From positions 5,374,501 through 5,438,500 of the forward strand of contig NC_036444.1 in the NCBI RefSeq assembly GCF_002775205.1: 64,000 nt of DNA. The letters run 5' to 3'. Position 1 is the first letter of the stretch; each line of letters opens with the position of its first letter. A program made the position numbers and the translations under genes. Below the pieces are notes generated by a model. The model ran no database searches and was not told where the DNA came from. It saw only the letters and a list, made by a program, of their open reading frames with translations. Origin of the DNA: Xiphophorus maculatus (lineage: Eukaryota; Chordata; Actinopteri; Cyprinodontiformes; Poeciliidae). Below are positions 42,001 through 50,891 of this stretch, piece after piece.

Positions 42001-43586
42001 CAGTTACTATGGTAACATGTTGAGTTAAGGGAAAAAAAAGAAGAGTATGAGTGGTTTTGAGTTATTTATGAAGGTTTTTTCTGTGTTATTTTCCCCTTTG
42101 CTGTGGCTCACTGCACTAAATTAATGATACCTACATCTCCAAGTTTTATTTAGTTAACAGTTGTTCTACTGCAGCAGAGTGGCTACGGACGGCATGTAAA
42201 AGAATCGTCTTTCCGGATGTAAACAATAACATGCAAGAGGATATTGGACTCTTGACTCCTCCCCCATCCCTTAGGCGCTTACTTCCCCAGACAAAGGGGG
42301 TCAGAATCTGCTTGGGGGGAGTTACGGGGGCTCATGAAGTCCCTTGGCCCTCCATACCCTGGAGACAACCCTGCAGAAATGAGCTAAAGGCTCAGAGGAG
42401 GGAGGGGAGAGGGAGCCATGTTCTCAGTAGACACTGAACCCTCTAACCCTCATTTCAGGGGTTCAGACTCTGTTAGCAGCTGCTGGAGATTTTCAAAATC
42501 TGTTCATTTTACCTGAACTGTGAGAATCCATCTCTCTCCACAGTTTTTCTTTTAGCCATCACACTCTGAGCTGCTCAGTCGAACAAACGTCTAATTAGGA
42601 CTCGAGAATCAAGCCAAGTTTAGTGAGGTGTTAACTGGGGCTGAAATTAATCATTATTAATTGATTATTTAAGTAATCGATTAAGTAAACATGAGTACAT
42701 ACACTCAAAAAAATTGATTTGCTGAAAGAACAACAGTTAGAGCAGTAATTTAGCCAAAACAATACTCTATATAGACATACATATTGCATTTAAGATAAAA
42801 GAAAAACATTTGTACTGTGGCATAGACTTAGATTCACCTGGTTCAAACTCTGTAAAAAATATTCCTCTTAGGCACTGTTTTCTGTGTAGGTATTAATCGG
42901 TTAGTCCAACAGATTAGTCCCACACTGTATTCATAAATATCCTTTGCTACAAATAATCAAGCGTACACAAAATAAATGCTGCTATTGTATTTTAGGCAAT
43001 AAAATGTTACATTTCTTTTTCAAAAAAGTAATTGAATTATTTACTTGTATTTTTTGATGTATAAAAACATGCTTAAGTAGTTAAATGAAAAATCAGCAGA
43101 ATGTTCCAAACTCATTATTTGTTTAATCGTCAGAATAATCGTTAGTTGCAGCCCTCGTCTGAACGTAGCCAGAGACGAATCAACGTCCTGATCATCCTGG
43201 AATCTGCTTTAGCATTCTCCTCAGAGAGTCGAGACGAGCTGGGCCTGCCCCAAACAGATAAGCCCAGTCTGATGCTGCCCAGCTCCAGAACCAGAGCAGA
43301 TCATTCTGATTTGGAGTTATTTAATAGACTGATGGATCTGGAGTTGCCTCTCAGATCCTCACGAACTTCCTCTGTAGTTTTAATCTTGACTTCCTGTAGT
43401 TTTACTCTCTAACATTGCCGCCTTCAGGTGACGTCGGGATCCGGTTCCGGCTCCTCTGCCTCCTCATCCCGGCAGCAGCTCCGGCAGCGGATCACTCGGG
43501 TCAACCTCAGGGACTTCATCCTGTGTCTGGAGCAGGACCGCAGCACGGCCCGCTCCCTCATGCTCTACAAGGCCCTCCTGAAGTGA
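30009..43586 (+). CDS. taf4: TAF4-family subunit of TFIID
   Basis: Exons: 30009-30999, 32699-32859, 32983-33066, 33288-33458, 33545-33667, 34884-34973, 36124-36309, 37695-37770, 38376-38481, 38898-39067, 39304-39434, 40473-40604, 41124-41180, 41288-41410, 43428-43586. All are in phase: about 919 aa (human TAF4 1085, TAF4B 862). TAF4 pairs with TAF12 by a histone fold and scaffolds TFIID. The N-terminus EVDEKAVSDLVGSLESQLG is TAF4-like. The 330-residue first exon is Pro/Ala/Thr-rich. The TAFH domain starts at ENVKKCKNFLSTLIKLAS (about 472) and runs through SSPQPYLIPFLK. The C-terminal TAF4 domain starts at RDDDDINDVASMAGVNL (about 663) and ends SLMLYKALLK. Several C-terminal phrases (NLNEENARIL, VVNLISHAT, IAQHR, EREMLLKAAKSR) look more like TAF4B. 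Subtype is therefore open. The upstream in-frame TTG at 29985 is not used. Confidence 0.93.
31093..32100. repeat. 'cactgcaaaaacac' MITE split by another MITE
   Basis: The left terminus is at 31093 and the right terminus (gattttgtgtttttgcagtg) ends at 32100. The element is interrupted at 31230-31922. It lies in TAF4 intron 1. Confidence 0.7.
31230..31922. repeat. 'gggctgcaactaacgatta' MITE, nested copy
   Basis: Starts agggctgaaacagttaatgg and ends aatgttagttgaagccct, giving matched inverted ends. A short (TA)n tract is at 31407-31427. Confidence 0.65.
32110..32690. other. TAF4 intron 1, remainder
   Basis: AT-rich. The part at 32160-32430 resembles the interior of the 'gggctgcaactaacgatta' family (compare 59400-59660), so it is probably a second fragment of that family. 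No exon is seen. Confidence 0.4.
33703..34692. repeat. 'agggctgagcgataaat' MITE with insertion
   Basis: The left end agggctgagcgata and the right end tattgcccagctct are inverted repeats. Low-complexity sequence of the 'attaggaccatactaagaaa' type fills about 33880-34230 and appears to be a separate insertion. It lies in TAF4 intron 5. Confidence 0.6.
35332..35921. repeat. 'gggctgcaactaacgatta' MITE in TAF4 intron 6
   Basis: Begins agggctgtaatgattaattg and ends gtaatcattagttgcagctct, so both inverted ends are present (590 bp). Confidence 0.7.
36350..36640 (+). repeat. 'acctagcaacccc' repeat in TAF4 intron 7
   Basis: A (TA)n run (36359-36377) is followed by 'ggtctctactgcttcaaaaa' and then repeated 'ttacctagcaacccctgca' phrases. 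A reverse copy lies at about 57430-57720 and fragments at 40908-41100 and 37520-37626. It is a non-coding dispersed element. Confidence 0.55.
36860..37432. repeat. 'agcctgtcacaata' MITE, copy 2
   Basis: The interior matches 12871-13261 (gataatattgttttgagacc) and the right end is attgcttattgtgacaggct. The left terminus is worn. Confidence 0.55.
39435..40472. other. TAF4 intron 11
   Basis: AT-rich with T-tracts; no repeat family or RNA is recognised with confidence. Confidence 0.4.
40765..41100. repeat. Two abutting repeat fragments in TAF4 intron 12
   Basis: 40765-40915 is the right end of the 'cactgcaaaaacac' family. 40908-41100 belongs to the 'cctagcaaccc' family, ending gaagcataatgggtcacatt just before exon 13. 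Together they occupy most of the intron. Confidence 0.5.
41411..43427. other. TAF4 intron 14
   Basis: A 2 kb intron. It holds a distinct GC-richer block at about 42180-42560 with no matching copy in this window, and an intact MITE at 42637-43155. No exon or RNA gene is recognised. Confidence 0.45.
42637..43155. repeat. 'gggctgcaactaacgatta' MITE, best copy
   Basis: The left end ggggctgaaattaatcatta and the right end aataatcgttagttgcagccct (seen across 43134-43155) are matched inverted repeats. At 519 bp it is the cleanest member in the window and can serve as the family reference. Confidence 0.75.
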
Positions 43587-43839
43587 TTGGCGCCCCCCGC
43601 TGGTCCTCCAGCGACAGCAGACAGGAGCAGTCCGGTTACAGAGCACTGCTGGAAAAGGAGAACTCCCAACCACCAGAAATGGTTCTGCAAAGGAGGGAAG
43701 GTTCTGTTAGATTTGACCTGTTCAGAGACGTTTAACCCGTTTAGTTCAGAACTGAACCAGAATCATGTTAGAACATATAGACAAAACGTTTTCTCACTCA
43801 GGGACAGTTTGGTTGTTTCAGATCGGCCTGATAAACATG

Positions 43840-44733
43840 CACTGCAAAAACACAAAATTTTACCAAATATTTTTGGTCTACTTTCTAGTGCAAATATTTT
43901 TATCACACATGAAATGAGACAAAACTTACTCACAAGAATGTTTTCAAAAGATATAGGAGCTTTTTTAAAGTCAATAACTTATGACCCAGTATAAAAACGT
44001 ACTAGTTCTGTTGTCTGTTAGAAAGACATTTTTCCTTTGTTATGAATTTAAAAAGTCAGACAGTGGTGTTAGTCATTTTTATCAATATTCGAGAATTATA
44101 TAATTAAAACAAGCTCCTATATTTTGCTGAAGTTACTTGTAAATTGTTTTTTTCTTATGTAAGTGTATCAGGATATTTTCACTAAAAACTAGAAGAAAAA
44201 ATATGGAGGAGTATTAGGGCTACCTTAAGAACATTTAGAAAATAAAATGTATAAATATTATGAGAATAAAGTTGTAATATTATCATTTTATTCTCATATG
44301 ACTTTATGATCATAATATACATTTTTTCTTGGTATGGCCCCATGACAAAATGTTTGTACCAGCTAAGAAAAATATAATTAAAAATTATGAGAATAATTTT
44401 TTACTTTACATTTTTTAGGACCATATTAAGAGAGAAAAAAGTAGAATAAAGTCATGTTATGGCTATTCTTAAAATATTAACTATTATTTTAATTTTATTA
44501 CTTTATTTTTGTAATTTTATTGTTTTTCTTGGTATGACCTACACATATTAGAGCCAGGCTAAAAAAATAGGAGAATAAAGCCATATCATGAATTCATCCC
44601 AGAAATATTGACTTTATTCTCTTTATTTTTGACTTTATTCCTATATTACTTTGACTGTATTTTCTTAATATTCCCCCAAATACTCTTGGAAAACAAAACA
44701 ACAACCTTGGTAAGATTTGGTGTTTTTGCAGTG
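43840..44733. repeat. 'cactgcaaaaacac' MITE in the TAF4 3' UTR, split by another repeat
   Basis: Left end cactgcaaaaacacaaaatt; right end gatttggtgtttttgcagtg. Low-complexity 'ttaggRccatattaag' sequence occupies about 44212-44690 and interrupts it. If TAF4 uses the poly(A) signals near 45406, this element is transcribed in the 3' UTR. Confidence 0.65.
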
Positions 44734-45049
44734 TGATTGATCCTCATTGATGAATTAGAAAACCAATAGTGAGCCTCATTCATGTTGTTTGAACTCCAGA
44801 ACCAGTTCTGGACTGAAACTCCGCAACGGGCAACAGCAGAACCAGGTGAGAAACGAGGCAGGTGTGCGGTAGAACAGGTGGAACGCTCCTTTAACTGCAG
44901 CCATGTTGGACTGTGAGCTGCTCTCTGATTGGCTGCTGGCTTGGCCACGCCCCCCTCCAGACTCCAGCGCTGTACCTGAACAGGTGCCTTCTGACTGCTC
45001 GCCATGTTTTAAATGTTCCCAACGGTCGGCTCGGTTAGAGGACGCTGTT

Positions 45050-45085
45050 GAGTGTGTGTGTGTGTGTCTGCGTTTGTGTGTGTGA
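45050..45085 (+). repeat. (TG)n microsatellite
   Basis: An imperfect TG-repeat in the TAF4 3' UTR, broken by ctgcgt. Confidence 0.8.
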
Positions 45086-45405
45086 GAGCCGCAGATGGTT
45101 TAAAGGAACAGTACAACAATTCAGGAACTGATGGAGGCCAGTCGGTTGGTGTTGGGAGCGTTCCCCTGCAGGGAGCTGGTTCTCCGACACACAGGAACTC
45201 TCAGGTTCTGAAGGTCCGACATTCCCCCTCCTCCTCCTCCCGGCGGCCTGAGCTGAACCTGGAAAACTCTCGATGATGGAGCGCACTTGGACTTTTTAAG
45301 CTTTAACAGCTTTTAGTTTGGATCCAGCTCCTGAGCTCCAGGACTTATTTATATTTCCTACATTCAGCCTGATGCAGTTTTACACCGTTTGTACCTTTGT
45401 TACAA

Positions 45406-45416
45406 AATAAAATAAA
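45406..45416 (+). promoter_or_regulatory. Overlapping poly(A) signals, TAF4
   Basis: Two overlapping AATAAA hexamers (45406-45411, 45411-45416) lie 1.8 kb after the TAF4 stop and only about 125 nt from the KCTD15 stop codon on the other strand. Confidence 0.6.
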
Positions 45417-45538
45417 GGAAGAAGAAACTCCTTGTGTTTCTTTTTAAAGTTTTTATCTGCAACACAAACGTTAAATACGAAGCTTAGAAAACAGGTTGGG
45501 TAGAAAAAATACGCTGAAAGCAGCAGCTGCTTCCGGTT

Positions 45539-48500
45539 TCAGTCCAGCGGTTCCTGTTTGATCCGGACCGGGGTGCTGCTAACGGACCGGCTCGGCCTCA
45601 GTTCTCGACACAGGACGTATTCGCTGAACTGGGTCGAGTCGACGCCGCCGCCGCAGGACGCCTTGATGTTGAAGCCTTTGAGGAAAAGACGCTCTAGAAC
45701 CTGCAGAGAGGAACGTAAGGGTCCTGATTAGGGCCAAAAATAAGTTGATTAGCTTCTCCGCTCAGACCTTCTTTTAGTGTTGCAGATTGACTGCCATCCA
45801 GCAGAGGGTGCTGCTGATCATTCTTAAACAGCCATTGATCCAGAAACAAAGATGGCGGCAAAGCAGAATGGAAAAAGCTGGAGAATGCACGTTATGCTGC
45901 AATGGTTTGAAATAAAAACACTCAACAAGCTCCTTAAGTTATATTTTTTCATATTTCTAGGTTTGCTATTGTGAGAAAAAATGTATTTTCTGTTTATTTG
46001 GTCAGGTCTGTAATAGAAACACAATCAACCCTCCTGATTTTAGCGGAATGACTGCTTATCAAGCAAATATGTATTTGATTGACGAAATCAATAAACGTAA
46101 GATTAATTCATTAATTGATCAAAGTTTCTCCCTTATTTAATCATTTCTGCCATCCAGCAGAGGGCGCCACCGGCCATAATTAAACAGAGCCAGTTGATGC
46201 AGAAACAAAGATGGCGGAGTAAAACCACAACAGGAAAGGAACACACGAAGACTTGGAAATTTCAGAGTTTTGAACTCAGTAATTGCCTTCTTTTTTCAAG
46301 AAAATTTCTGAAATCTTTTGACGGAAATGTGCTATTTTTTAAAATCCACAACGGCCCTAATACGCTGTCAACGCAGGTATCTGCTCTGTGATTGGCTTGC
46401 TCACCTGTACGGAGTTCAGCCTGCAGTAGCCATTGAGTGGGAAGCGGATGACGTGGGTCGGGTCGAGGTTCCAGCCGGCATTCACCGAGTTGCACATGAC
46501 GTCTCCAGTCTCAGGAAACGCCTCCTCTATCAGAACCTTCTCCCCGCTCAGGGCGATCCGCTCGCCCAGATCGGGCGTGACACGGACCACCAGGCACTCG
46601 CACGGCGCCGCCAACCGCCGGGCCTCGCGCTCCGCTTGCCAACGCTCCAGGTCCCGGACCATCGGGGCCAGCTGGTAGAACCGGGCCTCCTCATACAGCT
46701 GGGGGAAATCCTGAGACGAACGAACAGCTGGATGAGAATCTGCTGCTGGAGGAACCGGATCAGTTCAGGAATCTGTTCAAAAGACTCCTATTGTCTGAAT
46801 CCAATTTCAGTATTTTTAGGTCTGTTAATGAAATTATTGGGAAATATTTGGATTTTCAGGTTTTATTCACCAACATATAATCTAGATTCCTTCCCTTTGT
46901 TTTTGTTTTCTTTCTCCTCCACTTTCCTTTCCTTCATTTTCTTGCTTGCTTTTCTTTTTTTTCCCCTCCAAAACTTATTTATTTTTCCTTTCTTTCTCTA
47001 ACTCTTTGTGAGTAGTGAATATTCTGACCCGGTCCACAAAGGAAGTGACCCCTGTAAGCTGACCTTCGACCCACCTGAAAGTCTTCAGGCAGCAGCAGCT
47101 TGCAGGTCCTCAGGTAGCTCAGGATGAACCTGAAGATTTCTCCGTCTCTGTCGATGAAGTAATGCTGCTTCAAGCTGTCCAACACGATGGGCTCGCTGCC
47201 GCTGAACAGCCGGCCGATCCTGGAAACCGATCACTTATCAATACCACACCGGCTGATCTGATCAGAGAAACAGAATCTATGTACGGTGCTGAACATTTAG
47301 AGTGTTTTTTATTCTATAATTATTACATTCATCTATCATAAAAGCTGCTTCACTTTGTCCGATTTCAGATGGCCATGAATTCTGTGGTGGAAAATGTTAT
47401 TATCTGATAATATATTATGACTTTTATTACCAGATGATACAATTTTTCATCACAATCCTCTTTTGATTGTAATGTATAACATTTTATATTAATCACATCA
47501 AATTTTATTTTATTATTAGAGTTATTTTTTTTCCCCCTTTGGTCTTTGTCTTGTCAGAAATGTTTCCATTTCTTGCTTGCTACGTTAGCTCGGCCAATCA
47601 GAAATTTAACATCGTAAATGTTAAAAAATTAAAAAAACTTAGATTTTATAATAAAAAGTAGATTCTATAACAGTCAACAAAAATTATGATGAAAATTTAT
47701 ATTAAAAATGTATGAAATTTGTTTTTAGTTTTACACTTTTTTCCCCTCATCTTCCCTCCAACTTGCTGAGCCCCACAGCGCCCCCTGGTGACCCAATATA
47801 AGCACATTACAACTATTACTCCATTACAGTTTTTCAGTACTCTACCCATCTGTGTAATATGAAGATAAATATCAGATATTTACTCTTAAGTACTTACTAC
47901 TGAACTAGCTAGAACCGTTGAAACACTGATTGTATTTTGTTGATAAATATTTCTCTTCCAAATTGATCAAGAATGCCAATATGCTTTTTTGTTGGACTGG
48001 AAGCCATGATTTAGCTATGCTTTCACTTGCCTACCAAGATGGCGAGGATCACTTTCACTTCGGACTTGTGGGATCTATGTAATCTCAACAGAATCGATTT
48101 TTTTCTCCACCTCTAGTCCGGACTGTTCTCTTCAAACTACAAATCAAACTTCGTTTGAACCGACTTGTTCCTCAGAACCAACCGTTTGAGTTTACAGGTG
48201 AGTCATGAAGATATCTAACTCATCACACCTGTCCAGTCCGTCTCACCTGGACTCTGGAAACTTGGTGAGCGTCGCCAGGCTGCTGGTGTACATGTGTCCG
48301 CCCACGTCGATGTGAACCGGGGCGTTGGCCTTAGTGAGCTGGGCGGGGGACGGGATGCCCTGCGCCGTCATGGGGGAGACAGGTGAGTGGCTCAGAGACA
48401 TCCTGGACAGGCTCCGCCCCTCCTGCTGGACAGAGTGAACAGGTGAGAGGAGTTTTAGCTATGGGTCATAAATAAAGCTTTACTTCCCGTTTCATTCAAA

Positions 48501-49667
48501 ACGCTGAGTCCATTGTGAGTCATCTAAGGAACTGAACTGCATTGACCTGATATCTTTTTCTGATGGTTTTACCACTGAAAAACGCCTGCTATTTAAACTA
48601 GGAATGCAAGTTATTGTTAATCGAAAGTTCATTAGTCTCATTGATCAACTAACAACTAATTGATAAACAGCCATTGTCCTAAAAACCTGAGTTTTCTCTT
48701 GTATCACCAGGAACAATTGCATTTCCACAACAAAGGGCTAAACTGGAGATTCTTCCTGCTCACAGCATCACCATCCACGATTCTTTGAAGATACTTGAAT
48801 TATAAAAGTTACACCAATACTTAATCTCCCTTTTGGAATAAATCAAGTATTTTTGAATTGAGTAGAACGGTTAGTCTCAGCAACATCTCTGGGTATAACA
48901 ACAGGGGAGATATTAGCATGATGTCCTGGGGGGTTAATGGGAGGGTCTAACTGGATTACCTCCTTTCACTCCCCATTCCTGGCACCATGAGGCTGTGAAG
49001 CATGAGGGAAACAGGAGTCTAGGCCCTGCAGCCTGAATGCTGCCTGCAGCCAAACACCCCCACGCCTCCCCATGCGCGTGCATGTGCCATGATGTGACCT
49101 ATAGATGAGAGCGTGTGCGCAGACACATTATGTGTGCAGGTTTTAAGGCCAAACGGGCAGCTTTGTGTGCCTTATTCCAGCCCCCGTCAGGAAATCTTGA
49201 CATTTAAGCCTCTTCTTACAAATTAAAACCAAAAGAGCGACTTGGATAATTTATTTCAGCTGGTTACGGCTCTCCGAGGCCTTTAAGGGAATTCGGGTTG
49301 TAAAATATCTGTCAGCAGAGACGTCCACTGTATTAAAAATGCCGCTTTAAGTAGCTAGCGCCGCATTTCTGTCAGGGAGAACATGTAGCGAGTCGAGAGG
49401 GAAAAGTTCCATTTTAGTTTAAAAACCTACAACTTTAAAACTGGTATCCAGTGCCGATTTTAAAGTCGTATCATGTTTTTAGTAGCTCGTGTTGAATTTG
49501 ATGATATCGGTGCTTTAAATGGAATAAAGAGTCAATAAAGCATAAAACTGGAGGTTTTTAAATTAAGTCTGGTTTTACGTCAGGACCATCGACAGTGTTG
49601 AATATCAGGTTTAAACGAGCAGCGCGTGTTTTTCTCTCACCTGGGAGGACACGGACACGGAAGACAT
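45539..49667 (-). CDS. kctd15: KCTD15, BTB/POZ regulator
   Basis: Exons in transcript order: 49641-49667, 48247-48422 (or 48425), 47075-47219, 46405-46710, 45539-45700; about 271 aa, all in phase. The BTB/T1 domain starts at [19 protein letters not shown] (about 44) and runs through [20 protein letters not shown] and LLLPEDFQ. The C-terminal core ([20 protein letters not shown], then [11 protein letters not shown] and the [14 protein letters not shown] block) is complete and ends [32 protein letters not shown] and [13 protein letters not shown] favour KCTD15 over KCTD1. KCTD15 represses AP-2alpha and limits neural crest formation. The start MSSVSVSSQ is the most plausible by phase; an internal ATG (48401, [10 protein letters not shown]) gives a shorter form like the KCTD1 N-terminus. 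Exon 2 has a NAGNAG acceptor. Confidence 0.95.
45726..46122 (+). repeat. CTCF/YY1-motif repeat, copy C (KCTD15 intron 4)
   Basis: Left arm ttagggccaaaaataagttg, then ccatccagcagagggtgctg, then acaaagatggcggc, then ctccttaag near 45930. The right arm is AT-rich and ends with ttaattcattaattgatca. A further copy (D) follows immediately. Confidence 0.65.
46125..46350 (+). repeat. CTCF/YY1-motif repeat, copy D (KCTD15 intron 4)
   Basis: Core ccatccagcagagggcgcca at about 46151, then acaaagatggcgg at about 46205. The right end reads ggccctaat, complementary to the gattagggcc at the left end of copy C, so C and D may be one composite unit. Confidence 0.6.
47375..47792 (-). repeat. 500-bp dispersed repeat, copy 2 (KCTD15 intron 2)
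   Basis: Reverse-complement relative of 22860-23365. Its right end includes cagcgccccctggtgac at 47776-47792, a strong CTCF-like core on the minus strand that copy 1 does not show. Confidence 0.5.
47810..47854 (-). repeat. Fragment of the 'agaggtgggtagta' element
   Basis: Reads cacagatgggtagagtactg on the minus strand, the family terminus. Only the end remains. Confidence 0.45.
48890..49540. promoter_or_regulatory. Candidate regulatory block in KCTD15 intron 1
   Basis: This 650-bp interval is balanced in base composition, has no recognised repeat, and stands out from the AT-rich, MITE-filled surroundings. It contains a CA/TG-rich segment with gcgcgtgcatgtgc near 49073. Its position 0.1-0.75 kb inside intron 1 of a developmental regulator suggests an enhancer or conserved non-coding element. 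No conservation can be tested here. Confidence 0.4.
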
Positions 49668-50330
49668 GGACAGCAGCTCGGTATCTCCACCTGAAGTTCG
49701 ACTGGGTTCGGCTCCAGGCTCGCTCGACGTCGTCTCCGTCCTTTTGGTGAGGGTGCGTAAAGCAGAAACAAACCAGAACCAACAGAGAGGAGCGCAGGCT
49801 GCAGGACGAGTTTGGCCCGGGGCTCCTCAGACCCTCGGGGCCGGGATTAGGTCCTCTTGCCCGGACTTGTTTTTGACGAGCGGAAAGCGGAGCGCCGGGC
49901 TCCGGTTGGTGACGCGCTCTGCCGGGGATGAACTGGGCTGCTCGGTCCGGTAAGGGTCACCACCATCCGCGGGGCTCAGACGCTGATCCACCCGGACATG
50001 GGGGTCCAACATCCCCCTGGTTCTGGACTAAATGGCGTCTGGCGTCACGCTTCATGCCTACGGCAGCCTGCGGCCAAATGCGCCATTTCAATTAATGCGC
50101 ACTGATAGATGGAGATCTTCGCCGCAGGGCAGAAAACACCGGGCCGCTTCATGGCGCTCATCTCCCGGGTCCATGCTCCTCCTCCTGCTGCTGATGGAGG
50201 GGACGGGCGGCAACGGAACCATCGACCCCTCTACGGATCTCAGAACCATAATGGACTGCAGAGTGATTAAAAAAAATCTAATTCAAATCTTTCCAGGTTA
50301 AACCTCCCGCCATTTCAGTATATTCTTGCT
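49668..50330 (-). promoter_or_regulatory. KCTD15 5' UTR and CpG-rich promoter
   Basis: High GC with many CpG dinucleotides between about 49640 and 50240, falling sharply to AT-rich sequence after 50260. This fits a CpG-island promoter for KCTD15. The transcription start was not located. Confidence 0.55.
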
Positions 50331-50384
50331 GCATTTGATTAGTTTCTTTTGTCATTGTTGTGAGTCACACACTCTGCAAAAATG

Positions 50385-50891
50385 AATCGACTTATTATTA
50401 GATTAACATTAGTTAAAATCGATTAACATTATTTTTTTTCGATTCTTTTATTATTGTAGTTTGGCCACCATCCAGCAGAGGGCGCCGCTGAGTCCGCTAT
50501 CCTTAAGCGGAGCCGTTGATACAGAAACAAAGACGGCGGAAGCCATACCAGAACGGGAAAGAGAAACGATGGAAGAGAGTGCAATTCTGTTTGAAATAAA
50601 TACTCTACAATCTCCTTAAGTTTCACCTGCTGTCATATTTTATAAATGTCAATATCTTGTTTATTATTGTGATAAAACCACAATTTTCAGTTTATTCAGG
50701 TGTTTATTCTGTCAGAAACGCAATTGACAAAGTAATAACATTAATGAAGTTTATGAAAAATGTAGGTCGATTCTCTTCACACTAGAGAAGACTCAGTTTT
50801 TCTTTTAAGTCAGTCTTATCCTTTGACTTATTGGTAGTCAAGTGATAAGACCAATCAAATTTAGATTAATTATTTAATCAACAACCTGCAT
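50385..50891 (+). repeat. CTCF/YY1-motif repeat, copy E (upstream of KCTD15)
   Basis: The most complete copy. Left arm from about 50385; ccatccagcagagggcgccg at 50468-50487; acaaagacggcgg (one change from the YY1-like motif) at about 50527; ctccttaag at about 50612; right terminus ttaattatttaatcaacaac then ctgcatc at 50870-50891, the inverse of the left end seen in copies B and F. It lies 0.7 kb upstream of the KCTD15 start codon. Confidence 0.7.

Noticed and set aside
49558-49782. Minus-strand frame over KCTD15 exon 1
   Set aside because: It is in a different frame from the one that joins to the BTB exon, and it has no family similarity.
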